Source of the DNA: Cytophagales bacterium
Lineage (GTDB): Bacteria; Bacteroidota; Bacteroidia; Cytophagales; Cyclobacteriaceae
Direction of reading: 5' to 3'
Assembly: GCA_025359125.1 (NCBI GenBank)
Contig: JANYHI010000015.1
Coordinates: forward strand, 1 to 64,000
DNA: 64,000 nt
Under the pieces are notes generated by a model that saw nothing but the letters and a program-made list of their open reading frames with translations, had not been told where the DNA came from and searched no databases. Positions 26,359 to 33,799 of this stretch are shown in pieces. The position numbers and the translations under genes are program-made. Position 1 is the first letter of the stretch. Every line of letters begins with the position of its first letter.

Positions 26359-27216
26359 ATGCAAGCCTCAACCATTACGGCTACCGTGCTCCCCATTGCC
26401 CTCGGCATAATTATGTTTGGGCTAGGGCTTACACTTTCCATAGGTGATTTTATTAGAATTTTAAAATATCCTAAGGCAGTATCTATTGCACTTATTTGCC
26501 AGATGATCTTACTGCCCGTGATTTGTTTTCTTATTGCAAAAATATTTACGTTGCCTCCTGAATTAGCCGTTGGCTTAATGCTTTTGGCGGCATCTCCCGG
26601 TGGTGCTACTGCCAATTTGTACAGCCACCTTTCTAATGGCGATGTGGCATTGAATGTTACACTCACTGCCGTTAACTCTTTCTTAACATTATTTACACTT
26701 CCGCTTATTGTAAATTTTTCGCTAGCTCACTTCATCACTTCAGAGCAATATATTCCAATGCAATTTGCAAAAGTAGTTGAGGTATTTGCGATTGTTCTTT
26801 TGCCTGTTACCATTGGGATGTTGATAAAAAGCAACATGCCATTCTTTGCTTCAAAAACAGAGAAACCCGTAAAAATTCTCTCAGCCGTATTTTTGACTCT
26901 CATTATTGTTTCAGTTACCATACGTGAATGGAAAACATTAACTACTTATTTTGGGGATATGGGATTTCCGGTTTTAGTATTTAATCTCATGAGCATGGCT
27001 GTCGGTTATTTTACTCCGCTATTATTTAGAGTAGAGAAAAGACAAGCTATTGCCATTGGCATGGAGATAGGAATCCACAATGGAACATTGGCTATTTTTA
27101 TTGCGCTAAGTGTATTGAATAACTCAGCTATGAGTGTTCCGCCTGCGCTTTATAGCATTCTTATGTTTTTTACAGCTGCTCTTTTTGGGTATTTGGTAAA
27201 GGAAAGGAAGACGTAG
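26359..27216 (+). CDS. Bile acid:sodium symporter family transporter
   Basis: 285 residues, about nine to ten membrane helices. Family motifs are ALGIIMFGLGLTLSIGDF near the start, LAASPGGATANLYSHLSNGDVALNVTLTAVNS in the core (unwound helix crossing region), and GIHNGTLAIFIALS near the end. In bacteria such proteins import organic acids or pantoate with sodium. ATG 26359 is chosen since the upstream part lies in the terminator. Confidence 0.9.
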   Translation: MQASTITATVLPIALGIIMFGLGLTLSIGDFIRILKYPKAVSIALICQMILLPVICFLIAKIFTLPPELAVGLMLLAASPGGATANLYSHLSNGDVALNVTLTAVNSFLTLFTLPLIVNFSLAHFITSEQYIPMQFAKVVEVFAIVLLPVTIGMLIKSNMPFFASKTEKPVKILSAVFLTLIIVSVTIREWKTLTTYFGDMGFPVLVFNLMSMAVGYFTPLLFRVEKRQAIAIGMEIGIHNGTLAIFIALSVLNNSAMSVPPALYSILMFFTAALFGYLVKERKT

Positions 27217-27256
27217 CTTTCTAAGTAAGATCAAAAAATTCTTACTTAGCTAAAGA
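27215..27256. terminator. Hairpin between convergent symporter and alcohol dehydrogenase genes
   Basis: Perfect 10-bp stem CTAAGTAAGA (27221-27230) and TCTTACTTAG (27240-27249), 9-base loop, with imperfect outer pairing of AGCTTT and AAAGCT. There is no long T-run, so strength is uncertain, but the position between convergent genes fits a bidirectional terminator. Confidence 0.5.
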
Positions 27257-27257
27257 A

Positions 27258-27321
27258 AGCTGTCACGTTGAGCTTTGTCGAAACGTAATTCGAGATGTCT
27301 CGACAAGTTTAACTCGACAAG
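27258..27321. repeat. Degenerate inverted repeat related to the TCGACAAG/TTGTCGA family
   Basis: GTTGAGCTTTGTCGAAAC is followed by TCTCGACAAGTTTAACTCGA, giving imperfect inverted copies around a short centre and two TCGACAAG repeats. The core resembles the perfect TTCGACAGGCTCA arms at 10952-11010, pointing to one interspersed family with variable preservation. Confidence 0.45.
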
Positions 27322-28368
27322 CTAGTATAGTGTTTTCAAATCAATAACAAAGCGATAGCGCACATCATTTTTAACCATTCGCTCATAGGCATTATTTATT
27401 TCCTGAATAGGTATGAGCTCTACATCCGATACGATATTTTTTTCTGCACAATAGTCGAGCATCTCTTGTGTTTCTTTAATGCCACCAATAGAAGAGCCAG
27501 TAATACTTCTGCGATTACTTAATAAATTAAAGGGCTGCACGGTGGGTGCTTCTGCGGGAATGCCTACTACTAACATGTTTCCATTAAGACCTAATAGATT
27601 TAGATAGGCGTTATAATCGTGATTGGCCGAAATGGTATTGAGTAATACATTAAAATATCCGTAATACTTTTTCATTTGTGCTTTGTCCGTTGACAATAAA
27701 AATTTGCTAGCACCTAATCTTTTTGCATCTGCTTCTTTAGATGCAGACGAACTGATGAGTGTAACTTCTGCCCCGAATGAATGCGCAAACTTTAATCCCA
27801 TATGGCCTAATCCACCCAATCCAATAATTCCAACCTTTGTTCCTTTCCCCACTTTTGCATAGCGTAGCGGAGAATAGGTTGTAATACCAGCGCAAAGCAA
27901 CGGAGCTACTGCTTTCAAATCTAACTTCTCTGAAATGTGTAACACATATTTTTGATCGGTAACAATTTGAGAAGAGTAACCGCCTTGCGCAGCCGTTTTG
28001 CCATCGCGTTCAATAGCATTGTAGGTGCCAGTCATTCCCTGCTCGCAATATTGTTCTAAGTCAGCTTGACAATTTTTGCAAGTGCGACAGGAGTCTACCA
28101 TTACACCTACTCCGGCTAAATTGCCAACGTTAAAATTTTTAACGTTCGCGCCAACGCGAGTAACCTTGCCAACAATTTCGTGGCCGGGCACCATAGGGTA
28201 GCGAGAGCCGCCCCACTCGTTGCGTGCCTGATGCAAATCGCTATGGCAAACACCACAATACAAGATTTCAATTTGTACATCATCGGGGCGTAGATCTCTG
28301 CGATCAAACTGAAAAGGAACTAATGGGCTTTTTGAATCGAGGGCTGCGTAGGCTTTGGTTGGTTGCAT
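27322..28368 (-). CDS. Zinc-dependent NAD(P) alcohol dehydrogenase (YahK/cinnamyl type)
   Basis: 348 residues. Catalytic zinc ligands appear in CGVCHSDLH and GHEIVGKV, the structural zinc site in CRTCKNCQADLEQYC, and the Rossmann motif as GIIGLGGLGHMGLKFAHSFG. The order and length match the YahK/AdhC group of aldehyde reductases. Physiological substrate not evident from context, although it neighbours homogentisate dioxygenase. Confidence 0.95.
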   Translation of the reverse strand: MQPTKAYAALDSKSPLVPFQFDRRDLRPDDVQIEILYCGVCHSDLHQARNEWGGSRYPMVPGHEIVGKVTRVGANVKNFNVGNLAGVGVMVDSCRTCKNCQADLEQYCEQGMTGTYNAIERDGKTAAQGGYSSQIVTDQKYVLHISEKLDLKAVAPLLCAGITTYSPLRYAKVGKGTKVGIIGLGGLGHMGLKFAHSFGAEVTLISSSASKEADAKRLGASKFLLSTDKAQMKKYYGYFNVLLNTISANHDYNAYLNLLGLNGNMLVVGIPAEAPTVQPFNLLSNRRSITGSSIGGIKETQEMLDYCAEKNIVSDVELIPIQEINNAYERMVKNDVRYRFVIDLKTLY

Positions 28369-28428
28369 TTTTTAAATTTTAAGAAATCGTACTGAAAACT
28401 AATAACTAATAACTAATAACTGAGAATT

Positions 28429-29619
28429 CTACGGTGTATTCACCTCATTAAATCCTCCATCACTATCTGTCCAACTCATCGGGTAGTTCTTGTCTAAGAA
28501 TTCAAGCGATTGATCGGTTAAATAGAGAGGATGAAAAGTATCAATCATTACCGCCAACTCATGTGTTTCTTTGGCGCCAATACTTTTTTCTACCGTGCCC
28601 GGATGAGGGCCATGCGGCAACCCACCTGGATGAAGTGTAAAAGACCCGCGCTCAATTCCTCTTCGGCTCATAAAATTTCCTTCCGCATAATATAACACCT
28701 CATCGCTATCAATGTTACTATGATTGTAAGGAGCGGGAATGGCTAATGGATGATAATCGAATAGACGAGGTACGAACGAGCAAATCACAAAATTTCGTGC
28801 CTGAAACGTTTGATGCACAGGCGGTGGTTGGTGCAGCCTTCCGGTGATAGGCTCAAAGTCGTGAATCGAAAATGTGTAAGGCCACAAAAATCCATCCCAA
28901 CCCACTAAATCGAGCGGACTGAAATCATAGACATACTGATGTAAGTATCCTTGCTTTTTTATCTTTATTAAAAATTCTCCACGGCTGGCATCTGTAATAA
29001 GTTCTTGAGGGGGATGAATGTCGCGCTCACAATAAGGAGAGTGTTCTAACAATTGACCCAATTGATTTCTATATCGCTTTACAGTTTCAATAGGTGCTGC
29101 AGATTCTATTATCAATAAACGAAGGGGGCCTTCTTCAAATTCTAATTTATAAATAACAGTGCGGGGTATTACTACGTAATCTCCTTGCTTGACTTCCAAT
29201 TTCCCGAAAGGAGAGATGAGTATACCTTTTCCGTCATGCACAAATAATACTTCATCTCCTTCTGCATTTTTATAGAAGTAGTCCATTTTGCGCTGCGTGG
29301 GTGCGCAGATAGAAATGGTGCAATCATTGTTCATTAACAACACTTTGCGTGCGCTCAAATAATCTTCACCGGTAACAGTAACCTTAGAGGTGTTCAAGTG
29401 AGTTTGGCGCAGCGAGTAGTCCTCTATTTTTTTAGCTCCGTATTTTACAGATTCCTTCACTTGCTTTACGCGAGTAGGAGGATAGATGTGATAGAGGTTA
29501 GAGTAAATTCCTGAAAATCCCTCTGAGCTCACTAACTCTTCTTTGTACAAACTTCCATCTGGCTGGCGAAATTGAGTATGCCGCTTGGGCGGGATTTTTC
29601 CTAATCGATGATAGTACAT
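28429..29619 (-). CDS. hmgA: Homogentisate 1,2-dioxygenase
   Basis: 396 residues. It opens the ring of homogentisate to maleylacetoacetate in tyrosine and phenylalanine breakdown. Recognised by YYHRLGKIPPKRHTQFRQPDG at the start, FLWPYTFSIHDFEPITGR in the middle, and the iron-site region SFTLHPGGLPHGPHPGTVEK with a following KETHELAVMIDTF. The other pathway genes (hppD, fahA) are not in this window. Confidence 0.93.
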   Translation of the reverse strand: MYYHRLGKIPPKRHTQFRQPDGSLYKEELVSSEGFSGIYSNLYHIYPPTRVKQVKESVKYGAKKIEDYSLRQTHLNTSKVTVTGEDYLSARKVLLMNNDCTISICAPTQRKMDYFYKNAEGDEVLFVHDGKGILISPFGKLEVKQGDYVVIPRTVIYKLEFEEGPLRLLIIESAAPIETVKRYRNQLGQLLEHSPYCERDIHPPQELITDASRGEFLIKIKKQGYLHQYVYDFSPLDLVGWDGFLWPYTFSIHDFEPITGRLHQPPPVHQTFQARNFVICSFVPRLFDYHPLAIPAPYNHSNIDSDEVLYYAEGNFMSRRGIERGSFTLHPGGLPHGPHPGTVEKSIGAKETHELAVMIDTFHPLYLTDQSLEFLDKNYPMSWTDSDGGFNEVNTP

Positions 29620-29723
29620 AGGTGAAATTTAAAGTGACAAGTTAATAAGAAAATGCCATCATCTGCTTCACTTATGATTCTCCCTTTTTGTGAACTTTGT
29701 ATTCCAAGAAATCACATGCATTC

Positions 29724-29750
29724 AATGTAACTAAAAATCAGTTACATTTG
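29724..29750 (+). promoter_or_regulatory. Promoter and operator-like palindrome of hicAB
   Basis: Perfect 9-bp inverted repeat AATGTAACT (29724-29732) and AGTTACATT (29740-29748) with a 7-base spacer. The right arm overlaps TACATTTG (29743-29750), an exact TAnnTTTG -7 box just before the hicA ATG at 29756. Binding of HicB (a DNA-binding antitoxin) here would block the promoter. The very short distance implies an almost leaderless mRNA. Confidence 0.6.
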
Positions 29751-29755
29751 TTAAA

Positions 29756-30004
29756 ATGAGCAGATTTCGAAAAGCATTAGCCCGGCTAAAAACCAGACCG
29801 AAGGATTTTAGTTGGAAAGAACTGCAAACCATTATGGCTCATTTTGGTTATCAAGAATTAAAAGGAGGTGGGTCTAGAAGAAAGTTTGTGCATCCTGAAT
29901 CGAGGGTTACGGTGAGCTTACATGAACCGCACCCAAGCCCCATTATAAAAATGTATGCATTGGACATTGTTATTGAGCACTTAAAACAAGAAGATCTTTT
30001 ATGA
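29756..30004 (+). CDS. hicA: HicA-family mRNA interferase toxin
   Basis: 82 residues. The dsRBD-like HicA fold shows FSWKELQTIMAHFGYQELKG, GGGSRRKFVHPESRVTVSLH and EPHPSPIIKMYALDIVIEHL. This is the long subfamily with a LHxPHP motif in which the shorter family's Gly-Ser-His is replaced by Gly-Ser-Arg, so the catalytic His is probably one of those in the LHEPHP region. Overlaps hicB by four bases (ATGA). Confidence 0.9.
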   Translation: MSRFRKALARLKTRPKDFSWKELQTIMAHFGYQELKGGGSRRKFVHPESRVTVSLHEPHPSPIIKMYALDIVIEHLKQEDLL

Positions 30005-30339
30005 AAAATTTTTTAGAACACAAAAATTACAGAGGCACTGTTGAGTTTAGTGCAGAAGATGAAGTTTTTTTTGGTAAGATTAATGGCATCCGAGATGTAG
30101 TTACTTTTGAAGCCGATACTGTTACTAAATTAAAAAAAGCTTTTAAGGAAGCAGTCGAAGACTATATTGAAACCTGTAAAAAATCGGGGAAGGATGTTGA
30201 TAAAGAATTTAAGGGTAGTTTTAATGTTCGTGTTAAGCCAACCATTCATAGAATGGCAGCTATTAAATCAGCCTCATTAAAGATTTCTTTAAACCAATTG
30301 GTGGAGAGGGCCTTAGAGAAAGAAGTTTTAAGTCATTAA
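30001..30339 (+). CDS. hicB: HicB-family antitoxin
   Basis: 112 residues. The N-terminal part (YRGTVEFSAEDEVFFGKING to VTFEADTVTKLKKAFKEAVEDYIETC) is the degenerate RNase-H-like HicB domain. The C-terminal SLKISLNQLVERALEKEV is a ribbon-helix-helix-like segment that should bind the palindrome upstream of hicA. The toxin-first gene order is usual for hicAB. Confidence 0.92.
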   Translation: MKNFLEHKNYRGTVEFSAEDEVFFGKINGIRDVVTFEADTVTKLKKAFKEAVEDYIETCKKSGKDVDKEFKGSFNVRVKPTIHRMAAIKSASLKISLNQLVERALEKEVLSH

Positions 30340-30367
30340 TAAGCACTTGAAGCAATAGAAATCATCA

Positions 30368-31996
30368 TTACATCTTCCCTCTATTCAAATCCGGAATACG
30401 ATCAAATAATTTAATGGCTTGCTGCAGCACTTCATTTGTTTCGTTAAAAATGGGGTAGAAGTGACTGTTGTCCCACACTCTTCGGGCAATTTCTGCTTTT
30501 AAGTAAACCTGAAATAATTTTTTGTTTTTATTTAGGTCTTTTAAATCCGCAGGTATTTTACTCTTTTTCCCCAGCCCCACCACTTGCATCAGCATGTTAT
30601 CATTCACAATGAAGTTTTCTTGATAATCGCGGAAGCCTTTCTTCTCTAAAGCGTTTTTATTTTGTTCTCCGTAATTAAATGCATACTCTCGCAGCACATT
30701 GGCATAGCTGAGTTCGTTAAAATATTGACTCGTTAAGGTTGTATCTAGTGGAACAAAATAATCGGGCATAATGCCACCGCCACCATAAACTGTGCGGCCG
30801 TTAAGTGTTTTATATTTTAAGGAGTCGTTGAACTTTACACTATCGGCCGTAAAAAATTCTCCGTGTTTATAACGTTTAATAATGTCTTTATCATAGTCGG
30901 CATTATTTTCATATGGCTTTTGAATAGAGCGGCCGCTGGGGGTATAGTAACGCGAAATAGTTAAGCGTACTTCCGAGCCATCGTTCAAATCAAACGGGCG
31001 TTGTACCAATCCTTTGCCGAATGATCTTCTTCCCACCACCAATGCACGATCATTATCTTGCAATGCACCACTCACAATTTCTGAAGCTGATGCGCTGCCT
31101 TCATTTACCAATACAATCAAATCGCCTTTTTCAAAATCTCCTTCACTGGTGGCAATCGCATTTTCATTGTACTTTTTTTCTTGACCATTGGTAAATACAA
31201 TTTTCTCACCGGCAGGTAAAAATTCATCGGCCACAGAAATAGCCTGATCCATGTATCCACCTGGGTTTCCTTGCAAGTCGAGCACTAATTTTTTCATTCC
31301 CTCTTTGCGTAGTTTAGTCATGGCCGACTTCACTTCTTCATGTGTAGTTTGTGAAAAGCGATTTACTTTAATATATCCAATCTCCTGATCAATCATGTAA
31401 GAGGCATCGACTGAGAACTGTGGAATTTTATCTCTGACAATGGTGAAGACTATTAGTTCTTTTTTATTTCTGCGTAGCACTTCAATTTTTACTTCGGTTC
31501 CTTTAGGGCCTTTTAAGTGCCTTTGCACATCGCGATTAGTGAGATTAACACCAGCCACAGTGCTGTCATTTACTTTCACAATCTTATCTCCCGATCGAAG
31601 CCCAACAGCTTCGGATGGCCCACCACTCAGGGCGGATACTACCACCAGTGTATCGTGAAAAATATTAAACTCAATTCCAATCCCTTCAAAGTTTCCTTTT
31701 AAATCTTCATTGGCAGAGACACGATCGCGCGAAGAGATGTAAGCAGAGTGGGGATCTAACCTTGCTAACAAGTGAATAATGGCATCTTCTACTAAACCAT
31801 CGGTCTTGGTGTCATCAACATATTCTTTTTTTACTAAGGTCAATACTTCTCTGAGTTTTTGAATATCCTTATTGACTTCTCCTGAAGTTGATTTGGAGTT
31901 CAGGCTCGCGCCAATCAACACTCCAGCAGCCAGGCCAATACAAAGAACTAATGGTAAGCTGATTTGATTGCTGGAATTCTTATTCTCCATTGCCAT
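30368..31996 (-). CDS. S41 C-terminal processing peptidase with PDZ domain
   Basis: 542 residues, anchored by one N-terminal helix (ISLPLVLCIGLAAGVLIGASL). PDZ domain at about 95-175 (SGGPSEAVGLRSGDKIVKVN). The Ser-Lys dyad is Ser301 in NEGSASASEIVSGALQD and Lys328 in RRSFGKGLVQ. A Tricorn-like core (KKLVLDLQGNPGGYMDQA) precedes it. It cleaves C-terminal regions of periplasmic or outer-membrane proteins. Confidence 0.94.
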   Translation of the reverse strand: MAMENKNSSNQISLPLVLCIGLAAGVLIGASLNSKSTSGEVNKDIQKLREVLTLVKKEYVDDTKTDGLVEDAIIHLLARLDPHSAYISSRDRVSANEDLKGNFEGIGIEFNIFHDTLVVVSALSGGPSEAVGLRSGDKIVKVNDSTVAGVNLTNRDVQRHLKGPKGTEVKIEVLRRNKKELIVFTIVRDKIPQFSVDASYMIDQEIGYIKVNRFSQTTHEEVKSAMTKLRKEGMKKLVLDLQGNPGGYMDQAISVADEFLPAGEKIVFTNGQEKKYNENAIATSEGDFEKGDLIVLVNEGSASASEIVSGALQDNDRALVVGRRSFGKGLVQRPFDLNDGSEVRLTISRYYTPSGRSIQKPYENNADYDKDIIKRYKHGEFFTADSVKFNDSLKYKTLNGRTVYGGGGIMPDYFVPLDTTLTSQYFNELSYANVLREYAFNYGEQNKNALEKKGFRDYQENFIVNDNMLMQVVGLGKKSKIPADLKDLNKNKKLFQVYLKAEIARRVWDNSHFYPIFNETNEVLQQAIKLFDRIPDLNRGKM

Positions 31997-32135
31997 GTGT
32001 AAAGTTAGTAGGTACTTAACGCTTGCTGATTAGACAAGGTTATGCTGCAAAAAAGGGTAAAATAAACGGCTGGAAAAAGGGTTAAGATAAATTTTAGGTT
32101 TTAACTATTCTTTTGCTTGTTGCATGAGGTTGATC

Positions 32136-32143
32136 TATCTTTA
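32136..32143 (+). promoter_or_regulatory. -7 like box ahead of the RIC-like gene
   Basis: TATCTTTA lies 6 bases before the GTG at 32150, with TTGTTG about 16 bases further upstream. It argues that the TTG at 32117, which opens a longer frame, lies inside the promoter. Confidence 0.35.
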
Positions 32144-32149
32144 CTTATT

Positions 32150-32908
32150 GTGGATAAATCGTTAACCAAAAACAAGCGTATTGCCGATCTGGTAGAGGAA
32201 GATACCGAGGTAGCTCAGGTTTTGTTTTATTTCGGAATTCGGTTTTACGAATATGGCAACCAAACGCTAGAGCAAGTTTGCAGGCATCGTGGCTTGCGGG
32301 TAGATCAATTAGTAAAGGAGTTAGAAACACCGCGTACTAATTTTCATGAAGAAGATGTCCCCCTTTTTTCTTATCCGATTGATTTGATTATTGAATATTT
32401 AAAGCACGCGCACTTTCTTTTTATTAAGCAAAAGCTTCCTTATATCGGTAAGCTGGTGGAGAACTTCAAAGCACATCATGCTGGGTATAATTTGGTGGAG
32501 CGCGATTTGAAAACTTTGTACCCACTTTTTCTGGAAGATTTTGTTCATCACATCTACGAAGAAGAAGATACGCTTTTTAAGTATATCAAAATGCTGCAGC
32601 GCGCAATAGATGGAAATTACCATTCATCCAAATTATATCATCAGATGGAAAAATTATCGTTGCTGAATTGTTCTATTGATCACGAAGCTCATGATGATGA
32701 AATGGCGGGCATTAGAAAAATTACTAATGATTATTACCTGGCCACAGATGCACCACTTCACGTAAAAGTGATTTATGCTGAATTGATTGGCTTTGAAAAG
32801 AGTCTACAGGTTCATGCCCGCATTGAAAATGAAATATTGTTTCCCAAAGCAATGATCTTAGAAAATCGGGTGAAAGATATTTTACATAAGAAATCGAAGT
32901 GGAATTGA
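32150..32908 (+). CDS. Hemerythrin-like protein related to RIC/ScdA iron-sulfur repair factors
   Basis: About 252 residues from the GTG at 32150. The N-terminal ScdA-N-like segment (KNKRIADLVEEDTEVAQVLFYFGIRF) lacks the CCGG cysteines of true RIC. The rest is a four-helix hemerythrin domain with His and acidic ligands: KAHHAGYNLVERDLKTLYPLF, FVHHIYEEEDTLF, DHEAHDDEMAGI and a final HARIENEILFPKA. A di-iron protein dealing with nitrosative or oxidative damage is likely. The start codon is uncertain because there is no in-frame ATG near the N-terminus. Next gene overlaps by one base. Confidence 0.8.
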   Translation: MDKSLTKNKRIADLVEEDTEVAQVLFYFGIRFYEYGNQTLEQVCRHRGLRVDQLVKELETPRTNFHEEDVPLFSYPIDLIIEYLKHAHFLFIKQKLPYIGKLVENFKAHHAGYNLVERDLKTLYPLFLEDFVHHIYEEEDTLFKYIKMLQRAIDGNYHSSKLYHQMEKLSLLNCSIDHEAHDDEMAGIRKITNDYYLATDAPLHVKVIYAELIGFEKSLQVHARIENEILFPKAMILENRVKDILHKKSKWN

Positions 32909-33333
32909 TGGTGACTGTATTGGCGTGGATCAACGCCTTTATTTTTTTTGCGCTAGCGCTTCTTCATTTCTACTGGGCCAACGGTGGCAAGTGGGGAATA
33001 GACAAGGCTGTTCCAGTTGCGCCTTCAGGAGAAAAAGTTTTAAAGCCATCTGCCCTTGCAAGTATTGTTGTTGCAATTGGCTTGAGTTTAATGGCTATTG
33101 TTCATCTTAACAATGCCAGATTGTTTTCTATTGATTTACAATTTCCAGTAAATAAGATCGCCACACTGGCAATCGCGCTTATTTTTTTACTTCGTTCCAT
33201 TGGAGATTTTAAATGGGTGGGTCTCTTTAAAAAAGTAAGAGATACTGAATTTGGAAGAAGCGATACAAAATATTTCGTTCCACTTTGCTTGTTCCTTTCG
33301 TTATCAGCATTTCTAATTTATAGTAGAGCATGA
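32908..33333 (+). CDS. DUF3995 membrane protein
   Basis: 141 residues with four hydrophobic helices. The opening WINAFIFFALALLHFYWANGG and the GKWGIDKAVPVAPSGEKVLKP loop fit DUF3995, an uncharacterised family of small integral membrane proteins. ATG overlaps the stop of the RIC-like gene (TGATG), and its own stop overlaps the thioesterase start, so the three genes are a tight operon. Confidence 0.75.
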   Translation: MVTVLAWINAFIFFALALLHFYWANGGKWGIDKAVPVAPSGEKVLKPSALASIVVAIGLSLMAIVHLNNARLFSIDLQFPVNKIATLAIALIFLLRSIGDFKWVGLFKKVRDTEFGRSDTKYFVPLCLFLSLSAFLIYSRA

Positions 33334-33788
33334 GCTTATCACAACTACATAAATTAAAGCAGGTTGCCATAGATGGTAATTATAAAGCAATTGAAGATTT
33401 TTTTAATGCATCTGCTCAGCTCAAGCAAATGAATATTAGAATTGATCTTTCCAATCCGGCAATTCCGTTGGTATTTATAGATGAAGTTGTTGAGATACAT
33501 AAAGGAGGTGTAGGCACAGAAGCAGTAAATGGCGCGGTAATCGCTTTGCTGATAGATTTGGCAATTGGCTTATTGGGCGTAACTTATTATTCAGAAGGGA
33601 TGACGGCCACATCTAACCTAAACATTAATTATGTAAAGCCATTGTTGACTAAAAAAGTGATGGTTAGAGCCGAGCAAACGCAAGTGATCGGCAATCGAAT
33701 TTTTGGTATTGCTAGGGTGATGAATGAGAATGGAGAAGTATGCACCTACGCTACGGGCACTGTCGCGAAAGGAATCATTATTTCGTAG
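33330..33788 (+). CDS. PaaI-type hotdog thioesterase
   Basis: 152 residues. The hotdog helix and strand show GTEAVNGAVIALLIDLAIGLLGVTYYS followed by MTATSNLNINYVKPLLTKKVMVRAE and a final CTYATGTVAKG. Such enzymes hydrolyse acyl- or aryl-CoA esters in the cytosol. Start overlaps the DUF3995 stop by four bases. Substrate unknown. Confidence 0.85.
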   Translation: MSLSQLHKLKQVAIDGNYKAIEDFFNASAQLKQMNIRIDLSNPAIPLVFIDEVVEIHKGGVGTEAVNGAVIALLIDLAIGLLGVTYYSEGMTATSNLNINYVKPLLTKKVMVRAEQTQVIGNRIFGIARVMNENGEVCTYATGTVAKGIIIS

Positions 33789-33799
33789 GTATTAGGGAT

